Shown here: positions 1 to 11,200 of the stretch, one piece after another
How the letters are laid out: each line of letters begins with the position of its first letter
Position numbering within the stretch: position 1 is the first letter of the stretch
Assembly: GCA_947650365.1 (NCBI GenBank)
Contig: CANTAL010000200.1
Location: 372,001-436,000 of the forward strand
Source: Chamaelirium japonicum
Lineage: Eukaryota > Streptophyta > Magnoliopsida > Liliales > Melanthiaceae
Direction: 5' to 3'
DNA length: 64,000 nucleotides
Translations under genes and position numbers: made by a program
The notes under the pieces: generated by a model
Databases searched by the model: none
What the model saw: only the letters and a program-made list of their open reading frames with translations
Told to the model about the DNA's origin: nothing

Positions 1-2421
1 TCCTTGATCTTGGCCTTGAGAGATTGTTTCTTCGAACTCAGGAGCTCCCTCAGCCCATCTCTTTCCTCGCTCACAGCTTTCAGTTCAGCTGTCAAACGGG
101 TTACCTCAGAGGCGGCTTCCCGTTCTCCTGCCTTCCTGGAGAGCTTGCTTGCGATTCTCAAACAGGCTGAGTTCTGTAAATAGACAAAGAGTTAGAATTA
201 TTCTGAAGATACAATTTGAACAATTGATCAAAGCATATGCACATACCACTACTTCAAGCCGATCGAAGGCTTCTTCAAAAGTAGCTTCAGGAAGATTGCA
301 AAGCTTTCGGAGCGTGTTAGTAGGATGGTTGATGTCAACATCACCCAAACTCCTTATCTTCTTAGCCGGGCCAGCAGGTGTACCTACAATCCATGTAGCA
401 ATTCTAAGTGTTAGTATATTTTCAAGCTTCAAAGACAAGACAGTCAATCAAAACAGGTTAGTACAGATACCTGAAGCCTCGACTTGGGGAGCCTTTCCCT
501 TCCCACTGCCGGAGCTCTTACCCTTGAGGGTCGATTTCTCCTTGGTGGGGGTTGACTCTGGCAAGGGTTGAGGAGTAGCTTCACCAACCCGACTTCCTCT
601 CTCCAAATTAGCAGGAGAGGGAACGTCTCGAGGAGGTGAAGCTCCCCCTTCGTCCTCGTGCCCGCTCGAATGGTCTAGCCCTGCCACCATGGCAGCCACC
701 TCTTCAGCCAGAGATAGTGAGGGGGGTGGGGGTTGTTCAACCTCCACACCCCCACTTGTAGTTGCCCCTTCCAGGCGGGGAACCTCAGGAGGTATCTGAT
801 CGAGGGGTGTGGGGTTGCTTCCAACCCCACCACTCCCCGATATCCTGATCTTGAAGCGGAGGGGGTTCTTCTTCAACTCCCCAAAGTCGTAGGTGGGAAT
901 CACCTTGGGGCCATCGCCCGTTGCATCCAAAACTTCCTCCATCTTGCGAGCCTTATCCTCGTTTATGAGGATAGGCTGCGATTCCTCGTCAGCACCACCA
1001 GTGGGGGTGGGAGGAATTTCTTCCTCACCACCCCCATATCCTTGACCACCATCAGTGGGGGTGGGAGGACGAAATTCCTCACCACCCCCATCTTCATCAT
1101 CCTCATCTTCATCTTCCCCATCTTCTTCGTCTTCCCCATCGCTACCTGTGCCTTCATCCTCCTCATCTCCGCCCTCCTCCTCCATCTCTACCTCTTCTTC
1201 GTCATCTTCATCATTCTTTTTCTCCTCATCCTCCTCCTGCTTGATGAGGACTTTTCTCTTCTTCTTCGCCGGCCCTTTTGGAATTACCAGCTTCTCCTTC
1301 GGGGGCAAGTTGCGCCATGCTCCATAAACCTTCTTCTCGAATCGAAGCCTTCTGACAATTTTTCCAGACTGAGGGTCTTCCTCGTAATCAGAGTAGATGA
1401 CCTCATTGTCTTCGTATCGAAGCTTCGATCGATGGAGGAGGTTGGCCTTGCCGTGTCGGACCGGGCAGTTCGAGAACTGCTTCCAAGATCGGGTCCCACA
1501 GGTCAACTCCAGGAAGAGATTATCGAGAGACCCCACCTGCTTCGGAGGCCACGCGAGAGCTCCTCCTGCACAGAACATGTCCGTCTCTTCTTGTACCTTG
1601 TACCGAGGAACCTCCGGGACTGACATAGGAGTCCAGGCACCCGACACCGACAGCGGCCAGTCCGTGTATAGCTTGTCGGAGCCGATGGTATCGATGATTG
1701 GGCGCAGGGCAGAGACACCCGTCATATAATAGAAGGGGCTATCTTTCCTCCAGGCCCATCGGTAATGGTAAAAGAAATATCCAAACTCAATCCGAGCTTC
1801 TTCAACTTCGGGAAGGCTGGAGTAGCATTTCCTCAGCTCCTCCTGGAAGTCTGACTCTACGCGACAGAAAGCGTAGATGATCCTCCAGGAGTTTCCAGTC
1901 ACCTGCCCGGGACAGAGACCAGAAATATTCAATAACCTCGCAGCAAAAGGAGGCAGTGGAAGGCGCAGTCCACAGTTAAGCTGGCCAATCGTAACGATAG
2001 TTCCCATCACTTGCTCCTTGCTCGCCCATGAAACGAAGACTGTCCGCCTGTCAATACCAAAAGCTGACATAATTCCTGGAAGCGCTGGCCGGGACTTCCC
2101 CTCAGTAAAACATGCTAGCAGCTTATGCAGTTTCTCCCTCTTCGCATCTGTGAGTTTGCCCCCTATGTTATACCCAAATTCTGGTTCCACCGATAGAGGT
2201 AGTTGAGGGCTGAGGACAAACTTTGCTTTAGGGATCTGCTCTGGCCTTGATGGGGCTGAAGCAAACCCAACTCCCTGATGCCTTTTACCAAGTTGACCAA
2301 GTTCGATCAATTCGGCCCTGCCTTTGCCACGGCCCTTCGAGACAGTCGTTTCCTCGACAACTTCCTTCCCCTTTCTCTTGGATGGAACAGCACCCTTCTT
2401 CGAACTGCCCGAAGATGCCAT
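1..2421 (-). CDS. E1 antisense gene, spliced, gypsy-type transposase-like domain; runs off the left edge
   Basis: Three exons are visible on the minus strand: 2421-471, 383-247 and 173 to beyond base 1. Both introns have GT and AG ends and keep phase. The ATG at 2421 is chosen because a TATA box lies 105 bp upstream and the next protein (E2) also starts MASS. Residues about 135-275 carry the shared domain: LRLPL near 152-156, GLCPGQ near 168-173 and GNSW near 176-179, all matched in the E2 gene. This resembles the plant 'putative gypsy type transposon' family (recalled, not searched). A lysine-rich signal PAKKKRKV sits at 384-391, followed by an Asp/Glu tract at about 396-450 and Pro/Ser-rich sequence. 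The second exon encodes a short module, and the third begins a Leu/Glu/Lys-rich likely coiled coil. Function is unknown; a nuclear protein is plausible. It is antisense to the LTR transcript. Confidence 0.8.
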
Positions 2422-2520
2422 TTGACTGATCGAAAGGAAATGAACAAGAAATGGGAAGCAAAGAATCTAGACTTCGAAAATTTTTGGAAGCGCGAGGCGA
2501 AAAATGACAGCCAGTGAAAC

Positions 2521-2607
2521 TTATATCCCCAGGGTAAAACAGGTGCGCAAATCGAGAAGACACGTGTCTTTACCATATCAAATCGCGTGTTTTTCTAGGT
2601 ACACGTG
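2521..2607 (-). promoter_or_regulatory. Promoter of the E1 antisense gene
   Basis: Read on the minus strand, a TATA-like GATATAAG lies over 2520-2527, about 105 bp before the ATG at 2421. Upstream are two CACGTG boxes. One is inside the 12-bp palindrome AGACACGTGTCT at 2558-2569. The other is at 2602-2607 in the context GCCACGTGT. Both fit the ACGTGTC/ACGTGGC type bound by plant bZIP (G-box/ABRE) factors. The same 12-bp palindrome occurs in the E2 antisense promoter. That it is an active promoter is inference. Confidence 0.6.
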
Positions 2608-2863
2608 GCATCCATCCGTAGCAAGCGCAAAACCAGGCGAACAGTCGCGACCAGGCGAAACGTCAGACCACCGGTCCAAGCAAACCACCGGTCCAAGTGA
2701 ACCAGACCGTCTGTTCAGAAGAACCATTCAAAAAAAAAAAAGAAGACCAATGATGCAAAAACAGAAAAAATCAAACTCCATCGATATTCAAAACTGCCAA
2801 AGATCAAAAGAGTAGAACAAGCTATGCCACTTCAAAAGTACAGGTTCAACTCAAACTTTTACT
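2608..2863. other. E1 unique spacer between antisense promoter and tandem array
   Basis: Non-coding and AT-rich, with a run of A near 2730. A direct repeat of ACCACCGGTCCAAG occurs twice near 2667-2697. No gene or other signal is seen. Confidence 0.5.
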
Positions 2864-4325
2864 GGCTGATTTTAGCCGAACGGTCAAATATGACCGTTCG
2901 GCCGAAATCAACCGATCGGTCGATTTTCTACTAGATCCGGCGAAAAACTAAGGTTTTTTACCGATCACCCAAACCTTGACCGCCTGATTTTAGCCGAACG
3001 GTCAAATATGACCGTTCGGCCGAAATCAATCGATCGGTCGATTTTCTACTAGATTCGGCGAAAAACTAAGGTTTTTTGCCGATCACCCAAACCTTGACCG
3101 GCTGATTTTAGCCGAACGGTCAAATATGACCGTTCGGCTGAAATCAATCGATCGATCGATTTTATACTAGATCCGGCGAAAAACTAAAGTTTTTTGCCGA
3201 TCACCCAAACCCCGACCGGCTGATTTTAGCCGAACGGTCAAATATGACCGTTCGGCCGAAATCAATCGATCGGTCGATTTTCTACTAGATCCGGTGAAAA
3301 ACTAAGGTTTTTTGCCGATCACCCAAACCTCGACCGGCTGATTTTAGCCGAACGGTCAAATATGACCGTTCGGCCGAAATCAATCGATCGGTCGATTTTC
3401 TACTAGATCCGGCGAAAAACTAAGGTTTTTTGCCGATCACCCAAACCTCGACCGGCTGATTTTAGCCGAACGGTCAAATATGACCGTTCGGCCGAAATCA
3501 ATCGATCGGTCGATTTTCTACTAGATCCGGCAAAAAACTAAGGTTTTTTGCCGATCACCCAAACCTTGACCGGCTGATTTTAGCCGAACGGTCAAATATG
3601 ACCGTTCGGCCGAAATCAATCGATCGGTCGATTTTCTACTAGATCCGGCGAAAAACTAAGGTTTTTTGCCGATCACCCAAACCTTGACCGGCTGATTTTA
3701 GCCAAACGGTCAAATATGACCGTTCGGCCGAAATCAATCGATCGGTCGATTTTCTACTAGATCCGGCAAAAAACCGAGGGTTTTTTGTCGATCACCCAAT
3801 CCTTGACCGGTTGAAATTGACCGTTCGGTCAAATTTAACCGATCAGTCAAATTTAACCGATCGGTCAAAATCAACCGATCGGTCAAAATTCCACTGGATC
3901 GGTCAAAAAACCATGTTTTTTGACCGATCACTCAATCCTCGACCGGTTGAAATTGACCGTTCGGTCAAATTTAACCGATCGGTCAAATTTGACCGATCGG
4001 TCAAATTTGACCGATCGGTCAAATTTGACCGATCGGTCAAAATCAACCGATCGGTCAAATTTCCACTGGATCGGTCAAAAAACCATGTTTTTTGACCGAT
4101 CACTCAATCCTCGACCGGTTGAAATTGACCGTTCGGTCAAATTTGACCGATCGGTCAAAATCAACCGATCGGTCAAATTTCCACTGGATCGGTCAAAAAA
4201 CCGTGTTTCTTGACCGATCACTCAATCCTCGACCGGTTGAAATTGACCGTTCGGTCAAAATTAACCGATCGGTCAAATTTGACCGATCGGTCAAAATTGA
4301 CCGATCGGTCAAAATTGACCGACTA
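2864..4325. repeat. E1 internal tandem array, 118-bp base period, two subfamilies
   Basis: Twelve head-to-tail copies. Eight type A copies start at 2864, 2982, 3100, 3218, 3336, 3454, 3572 and 3690, so the step is 118 bp. Four type B copies start near 3807, 3943, 4115 and 4233, with lengths 136, 172 and 118, that is 118 plus one, three or zero extra 18-bp blocks; the last copy is partial. Each type A copy has a perfect hairpin with 12-nt arms GCCGAACGGTCA and TGACCGTTCGGC and a 4-nt loop. Type B copies carry serial palindromes GACCGATCGGTC. Both types share the GATCAC(C/T)CAA...GACCGG segment. Open frames here are by-products of the repeat. Hypervariable tandem arrays before the 3' LTR are known in Tat/Ogre-type elements. 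Confidence 0.92.
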
Positions 4326-4433
4326 ATCTTTTTTGTGCTAACACTCGACAAGCTTCTTCGTGCCTTTTTTCGACAGGGGATTGCTATTTTTTGCACCAAA
4401 TCCAAGCCAGCCAGAACGAACTCTAGCTAACTT
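4326..4433. other. E1 unique segment before the polypurine tract
   Basis: About 108 bp of single-copy, T-rich then A-rich sequence linking the tandem array to the polypurine tract. No gene is seen. Confidence 0.5.
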
Positions 4434-4444
4434 GGAGGGGGTAA
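4434..4444 (+). promoter_or_regulatory. E1 polypurine tract (plus-strand primer)
   Basis: GGAGGGGGTAA lies two bases before the LTR's first TG at 4446. An identical 11-nt tract abuts the LTR of E2 on the minus strand. In LTR retroelements this site primes plus-strand DNA synthesis. It fixes the plus orientation of E1. Confidence 0.75.
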
Positions 4445-4483
4445 CTGTGGGTGCAAATTTTGGCAGAAGTATACCGACTACCG

Positions 4484-4698
4484 CGGGACCCATCGGCCCT
4501 GCCTGGTGGGCCCACGAAGACTACCACGGGACCCACCGGCCCTGCCTGGTGGGACCACGAAGACTACCACGGGACCCACCGGCCCTGCCTGGTGGGCCCA
4601 CGAATACTACCACGGGACCCACCGGCCCTGCCTGGTGGGCCCACGAGGGCCACCGCGGGACCCATCGGCCCTGTCCGATAGGCCCACGAGCCTGTAGA
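4484..4698 (+). repeat. 43-bp tandem repeat inside the E1 LTR (about five copies)
   Basis: Copies start at 4484, 4527, 4570, 4613 and 4656, a constant 43-bp step. Each contains CGGGACCCA and GGCCCTGCCTGGTGGG. It lies about 100-320 bp upstream of the LTR TATA box, where U3 enhancers usually sit. The period is not a multiple of three, and open frames across it on both strands are by-products. Confidence 0.9.
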
Positions 4699-4801
4699 AA
4701 CCCCCAAAAGACGGCAGCGGAGCCCACCAGCTTTACCTGGAGGATCCCCAGATACGATAGCAAAAACCGCCATTTGCCCCGGAATTCCTCCCCGGGAATC
4801 C

Positions 4802-4809
4802 TATAAATA
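4802..4809 (+). promoter_or_regulatory. E1 LTR TATA box
   Basis: TATAAATA in the middle of the LTR, expected to start the element's sense transcript about 30 bp further right. Since this is the right-hand LTR, transcription from it would leave the element and enter the satellite. Confidence 0.65.
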
Positions 4810-5216
4810 GCAGAGCCTTCGAATGTAAAAGGATCGAAATCTGAGATCGAACTCTCAGTTCTAAAAAACCAGAGCTGTGGGATTTCCAACTTCCCATCAT
4901 CCACCTCTCTTCGATCTTCTTTTTCTCTCGGAGAGATTAGAGTTTTCAGTGATACTCGGCCTGTCGAGATCACTTCAACATAAGTGTTAGTGAATTCGGG
5001 TTGCTCCCTATAGCACGGAGACGTAGGCTTCGGCTGAACTCCGAGATCACATCTCCTGTGTCAAACTCTCTCTCTGATTGCCTCTCTGTTTACATATCGA
5101 AAGAGGTAACTTCAACTCCAATCAACAGATCGACCAACGATCTTCGACGTCAACTTCAACTCCAATTGACTGGTGCTGCGAGAGTCTTCGGGTCGGCACG
5201 AAGATTTTCCCCCACA

Positions 5217-8200
5217 TGAATGAATAAGAATGGATCGTACGAATGAATTAGAATAGATCGTATGAATGAATTAGAATGGATCGTGCGAATGAATTAGAAT
5301 GGATCGTACGAATGAATTAGAATGGATACATTCGTGCGAATGAATTAGATTGGATCGTACGAATGAGTAAGAATGGATCGTACGAATGAAATAGAATGGA
5401 TCGTACGAATGAATTAGAATGGATCGTGCGAATGAATTAGATTGGGTCGTGCGAATGAATTAGAATGGATCGTACGAATGAGTAAGAATGGATCGTACGA
5501 ATGAAATAGAATGGATCGTATGAATGAATTAGAATGGATCGTACGAATGAAATAGAATGGATCGTATGAATGAATTAGAATGGATTGTATGAATTAGAAT
5601 GGATCGTATGAATGAATTAGAATAGATCGTGCCAATGAATTAGAATGGATCGTACGAATGAATTAGAATGGATCGTACGAATGAATTAGAATGGATCGTA
5701 CGAATGAATTAGAATGGATCGTGCAAATGAATTAGAATGGATCGTACAAATGAATTAGAATGGATATATTCGTGCAAATGAATTAGAATGGACCGTACGA
5801 ATAAGTAAGAATGGATCGTACGAATGAAATAGAATGTATCGTACGAATGAATTAGAATGGTTCGTGCAAATGAATTAGATTGGATCGTGTGAATGAATTA
5901 GAATGGATCGTACGAATAAATTAGAATGGATACATTCGTGCGAATGAATTAGAATGGATCGTACAAATGAGTAAGAATGGATCATACGAATGAAATAGAA
6001 TGGATCGTACGAATGAATTAGAATGGATCGTGCAAATGAATTAGATTGGATCGTGCGAATGAATTAGAATGGATCGTACGACTGAATTAGAATGGATACA
6101 TTCGTGTGAATGAATTAGAATGGATCGTATGAATGAAGTAGAATGGATCGTATGAATGAATTCGAATGGATCGTACGTATGATATAGAATGGATCGTACG
6201 AATGAATTAGAATGGATCGTATGAATGAATTAGAATGGATCGTGCGAATGAATTAGAATGGATCGTACGAATGAATTAGAATGGATACATTCGTGCGAAA
6301 GAATTAGAATGGATTGTATGAATGAATTAGAATGGATCGTGCGAATGAATTAGAATGGATCGTACGAATGAATTAGAATGGATCATAAGAAGGAATTAGG
6401 GTGGATCGTACGAATGAATTAGAATAGATCGTGCGAATGATTTAGATTGGGTCGTGCGAATGAATTAGAATGGATCGTACGAATGAGTAAGAATGGATCG
6501 TGCGAATGAAATAGAATGGATCGTATGAATGAATTAGAATGGATCGTACGAATGAAATAGAATGGATCGTATTAATGAATTAGAATGGATCGTATGAATT
6601 AGAATGGATCGTATGAATAAATTAGAATGGATCGTGCCAATGAATTAGAATGGATCGTACGAATGAATTAGAATGGATCGTACGAATGAATTAGAATGGA
6701 TCGTATGAATGAATTAGAATGGATCGTGCAAATGAATTAGAATGGATCGTATGAATGAATTAGAATGGATACATTCGTGCGAATGAATTAGAATGGACCG
6801 TACGAATAAGTAAGAATGGATCGTACGAAAGAAATAGAATGTATCGTACGAATGAATTAGAATGGTTCGTGCGAATGATTTAGATTGGATCGTGCGAATG
6901 AATTAGAATGGATCGTACGAATGAGTAAGAATGGATCATACGAATGAAATAGAATGGATCGTACGAATGAATTAGAATGGATCGTGCGAATGAATTAGAT
7001 TGGATCGTGCGAATGAATTAGAATGGATCGTACGAATTAATTAGAATGGATACATTCGTGTGAATGAATTAGAATGGATCGTATGAATGAATTAGAATGG
7101 ATCATATGAATGAATTCAAATGGATCGTACATATGATATAGAATGGATCGTACGAATGAATTAGAATGGATCATATGAATGAATTAGAATGGATCGTGCG
7201 AATGAATTAGAATGGATCGTACGAATGAATTAGAATGGATACATTCGTGCGAAAGAATTAGAATGCATTGTATGAATGAATTAGAATGGATCGTGCGAAT
7301 GAATTAGAATGGATCGTACGAATGAATTAGAATGGATCATAAGAAGGAATTAGGGTGGATCGTACGAATGAATTAGAATGGATCGTACGAATGAATTAGA
7401 TTGGGTCGTGCGAATGAATTAGAATGGATCGTACGAATGAGTAAGAATGGATCGTACGAATGAAATAGAATGAATCGTATGAATGAATTAGAATGGATCA
7501 TACGAATGAAATAGAATGGATCGTATGAATGAATTAGAATGGATCGTATGAATTAGAATGGATCGTATGAATGAATTAGAATGGATCGTGCTAATGAATT
7601 ATAATGGATCGTACGAATGAATTAGAATGGATCGTACGAATGAATTAGAATGGATCGTGCAAATGAATTAGAATGGATCGTGCAAATGAATTAGAATGGA
7701 TACATTCGTGCGAATGAATTAGAATGGACCGTACGAATAAGTAAGAATGGATCGTGCGAATGAAATAGAATGTATCGTACGAATGAATTAGAATGGTTCG
7801 TGCGAACGAATTAGATTGGATCGTGCGAATGAATTAGAATGGATCGTACGAATAAATTAGAATGGATACATTCGTGCGAATGAATTAGAATGGATCGTAC
7901 GAATGAGTAAGAATGGATTATACGAATGAAATAGAATGGATCGTACGAATGAATTAGAATGGATCGTGCGAATGAATTAGATTGGATCGTGCGAATGAAT
8001 TAGAAAGGATTGTACGAATGAATTAGAATGGATACATTCGTGTGAATGAATTAGAATGGATCGTATGAATGAATTAGAATGGATCGTATGAATGAATTCG
8101 AATGGATCGTATATATGATATAGAATGGATCGTACGAATGAATTAGAATGGATCGTATGAATGAATTAGAATGGATCGTGCGAATGAATTAGAATGGATC

Positions 8201-11200
8201 GTACGAATGAATTAGAATGGATACATTCGTGCGAAAGAATTAGAATAAATTGTATGAATGAATTAGAATGGATCGTGCGAATAAATTAGAATGGATCATA
8301 CGAATGAATTAGAATGGATCATAAGAAGGAATTAGGGTAGATCGTACGAATGAATTAGAATGGATCGTACAAATGAATTAGATTGGGTCGTGCGAATGAA
8401 TTAGAATGGATCGTACGAATAAGTAAGAATGGATCGTACGAATGAAATAGAATGGATCGTATGAATGAATTAGAATGGATCATACGAATGAAATAGAATG
8501 GATCGTATGAATGAATTAGAATGGATCGTATGAATTAGAATGGATCGTATGAATGAATTAGAATAGATCGTGCTAATGAATTAGAATGGATCGTACGAAT
8601 GAATTAGAATGGATCGTACGAATGAATTAGAATGGATCGTACGAATGAATTAGAATGGATCGTGCAAATGAATTAGAATGGATCGTACTAATGAATTAGA
8701 ATCGATACATTCGTGCAAATGAATTAGAATGGACCGTACGAATAAGTAAGAATGGATCGTACAAATGAAATAGAATGTATCGTACGGATAAATTAGAATG
8801 GTTCATGCGAATGAATTAGATTGGATCGTGCGAATGAATTAGAATGGATCGTACGAATAAATTAGAATGGATACATTCGTGCAAATGAATTAGAATGGAT
8901 CGTACGAATGAGTAAGAATGGATCATACGAATGAAAAAGAATGGATCGTAAGAATGAATTAGAATGGATCGTAAGAATGAATTAGATTGGATCGTGCGAA
9001 TGAATTAGAATGGATCGTACGAATGAATTAGAATGGATACATTCGTGTGAATGAATTAGAATGGATCGTATGAATGAATTAGAATGGATCGTATGAATGA
9101 ATTCGAATGGATCGTACGTATGATATAGAATGGATCGTACGAATGAATTAGAATGGATCGTATGAATGAATTAGAATGGATCATGCGAATGAATTAGAAT
9201 GGATCGTACAAATGAATTAGAATGGATACATTCGTGCGAAAGAATTAGAATGGATTGTATGAATGAATTAGAATAGATCGTGCGAATGAATTAGAATGGA
9301 TCGTACGAATGAATTAGAATTGATCGTATGTAAGAATTAGAATGGATCGTGCGAATGAATTTGAATGGATCGTACGAATGAATTAGAATAGATACATTCG
9401 TGCGAATGAATTAGAATGGATCATCCGAATGAGTAAGAATGGATACATTCGTGCGAATGAATTAGAATGGATCGTACGAATGAGTAAGAATGGATCGTAC
9501 GAATGAGTAAGAATGGATCGTATGAATGAATTAGAATGGATCGTACGAAAGAATTAGAATGGATCGTGCGAATGAATTAAAATGAATCGTACGAATGAAT
9601 TAGAATGGATCGTACGAATGAATTAGAATAGATTGTATGAATGAATTAGAATGGATCGTATGAATGAATTAGAATGGATCGTGTGAATGAATTAGAATGG
9701 ATCGTACGAAAGAATTAGAATGGATCCATTCGTGCGAATGAATTAGAATGGATCGTACGAATGAGTAAGAATGGATCGTACGAATGAAATCGAATGGATC
9801 ATATGAATGAATTAGAATGGATCGTGCGAATGAATTAGATTGGATTGTGCGAATGAATTAGAATGGATCGTACGAATGAATTAGAATGGATACGTTCGTG
9901 CGAATGAATTAGAATGGATACATTCGTGCGAATGAATTAGAATGGATCGTACGAATGAATTAGAATGGATGCATTCGTGCGAATGAATTAGAATGGATCA
10001 TATGAATGAATTAGATTGGATCGTATGAATGAATTAGAATGGATCGTACGTATGAATTAGAATGGATACATTCATGGGAATGAATTAGAATGGATCGTAG
10101 AAGGAATTAGAATGGATCATACGAATGAAATAGAATGGATCGTACAAAGGAATTAGAATGGATCGTACTAAAGAATTAGAATGGATCGTTCGAAGGAATT
10201 AGAATGGATCGTACGAATGAATTAGAATGGATACATTCGTGCAAAAGAATTAGAATGGATTGTATGAATAAATTAGAATGGATCGTGCAAATGAATTAAA
10301 ATTGATCGTGCGAATGAATTAGAAGGGATCGTACGAATGAATTAGAATACATTGTGCGAATGAATTAGAATGGATCACACGAATGAATTAGAATGGATAC
10401 ATTCGTGCGAATGAATTAGAATGGATCGTATGAATGAATTAGTATGGATCGTATGAATGAATTAGAATGGATATATTCATGGGAATGAATTAGAATGGAT
10501 CGTACGAAGGAATTAGTATGGATCGTACGAATGAATTAGAATGGATACATTTGTATAAAAGAATTAGAATGGATTGTAAGAATGAATTAGAATGGATCGT
10601 ACAAATGAATTAGAATGGATCGTGCGAATGAATTAGAATGGATCGTACGAAGGAATTAGAATAAATTGTGCGAATGAATTAGAATGGATCGTATAAATGA
10701 ATTAGAATGGATACATTCGTGCGAATGAAATAGAATGGATCGTATGAATGAATTACAATGGATCGTATGAATGAATTCGAATGGATCGTACGAATGAATT
10801 AGAATGGATTGTATGAATGAATTAGAATGAATCGTATGAATGAATTAAAATGGATCATGCGAATGAATTAGAATGGATCGTACGAATGAATTAGAATGGA
10901 TCGTATGAATGAATTAGAATGGATCGTGCGAATGATTTAGAATGGATCGTGCGAATGAATTAGAATGGATACATTCGTGCGAATGAATTAGAATGGATCG
11001 TACGAATAAGTTACAATGGATCGTACGAATGAAATAGAATGAATCGTATGAATGAATTAGAATAGATCGTGCGAATGAATTAGATTGGATCAGGCGAATG
11101 AATTAGAATGGATCATACGAATGAATTAGAATGGATCGTATGAATGAATTAGAATAGATCGTATGAATGAATTCGAATGGATCGTACGAATGAATTAGAA

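Larger units (their letters stand above)
1..5216 (+). mobile_element. E1: Ty3/gypsy-like LTR retroelement, right-hand part
   Basis: The 3' portion of an LTR retroelement read on the plus strand; its left part lies outside the window. Parts seen in order are an antisense gene, an antisense promoter, a tandem array, a polypurine tract at 4434-4444, and an LTR at 4446-5216 bounded by TGTGGG and CCCACA. Orientation follows from the polypurine tract abutting the LTR start and from a plus-strand TATA box inside the LTR. An extra antisense gene near the 3' LTR, with tandem repeats beside it, is known for the Tat/Ogre/Grande branch of plant Ty3/gypsy elements, so that is the likely family (inference). 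No reverse transcriptase or integrase lies in the visible part. The visible antisense gene looks open. The right flank is the 23-bp satellite, starting directly after the LTR. Confidence 0.85.
4446..5216 (+). repeat. E1 3' long terminal repeat, 771 bp
   Basis: Starts TGTGGGTGC and ends TTTTCCCCCACA, giving a 6-bp terminal inverted repeat TGTGGG/CCCACA. It contains a 43-bp tandem repeat in the putative U3 and a TATA box at 4802-4809, leaving about 400 bp for R and U5. The satellite starts at the next base. The partner LTR lies outside the window, so age cannot be estimated. Confidence 0.82.

Noticed and set aside
733-1623. Plus-strand frame of 296 codons opposite the E1 antisense gene
   Set aside because: It is the shadow of the acidic tract and flanking exon; the minus-strand frame has start, promoter, splice sites and domain similarity.
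3734-4430. Several overlapping frames with LTDRSNLTDRS-type translations on both strands
   Set aside because: By-products of the 118/18-bp array, mirrored on both strands.
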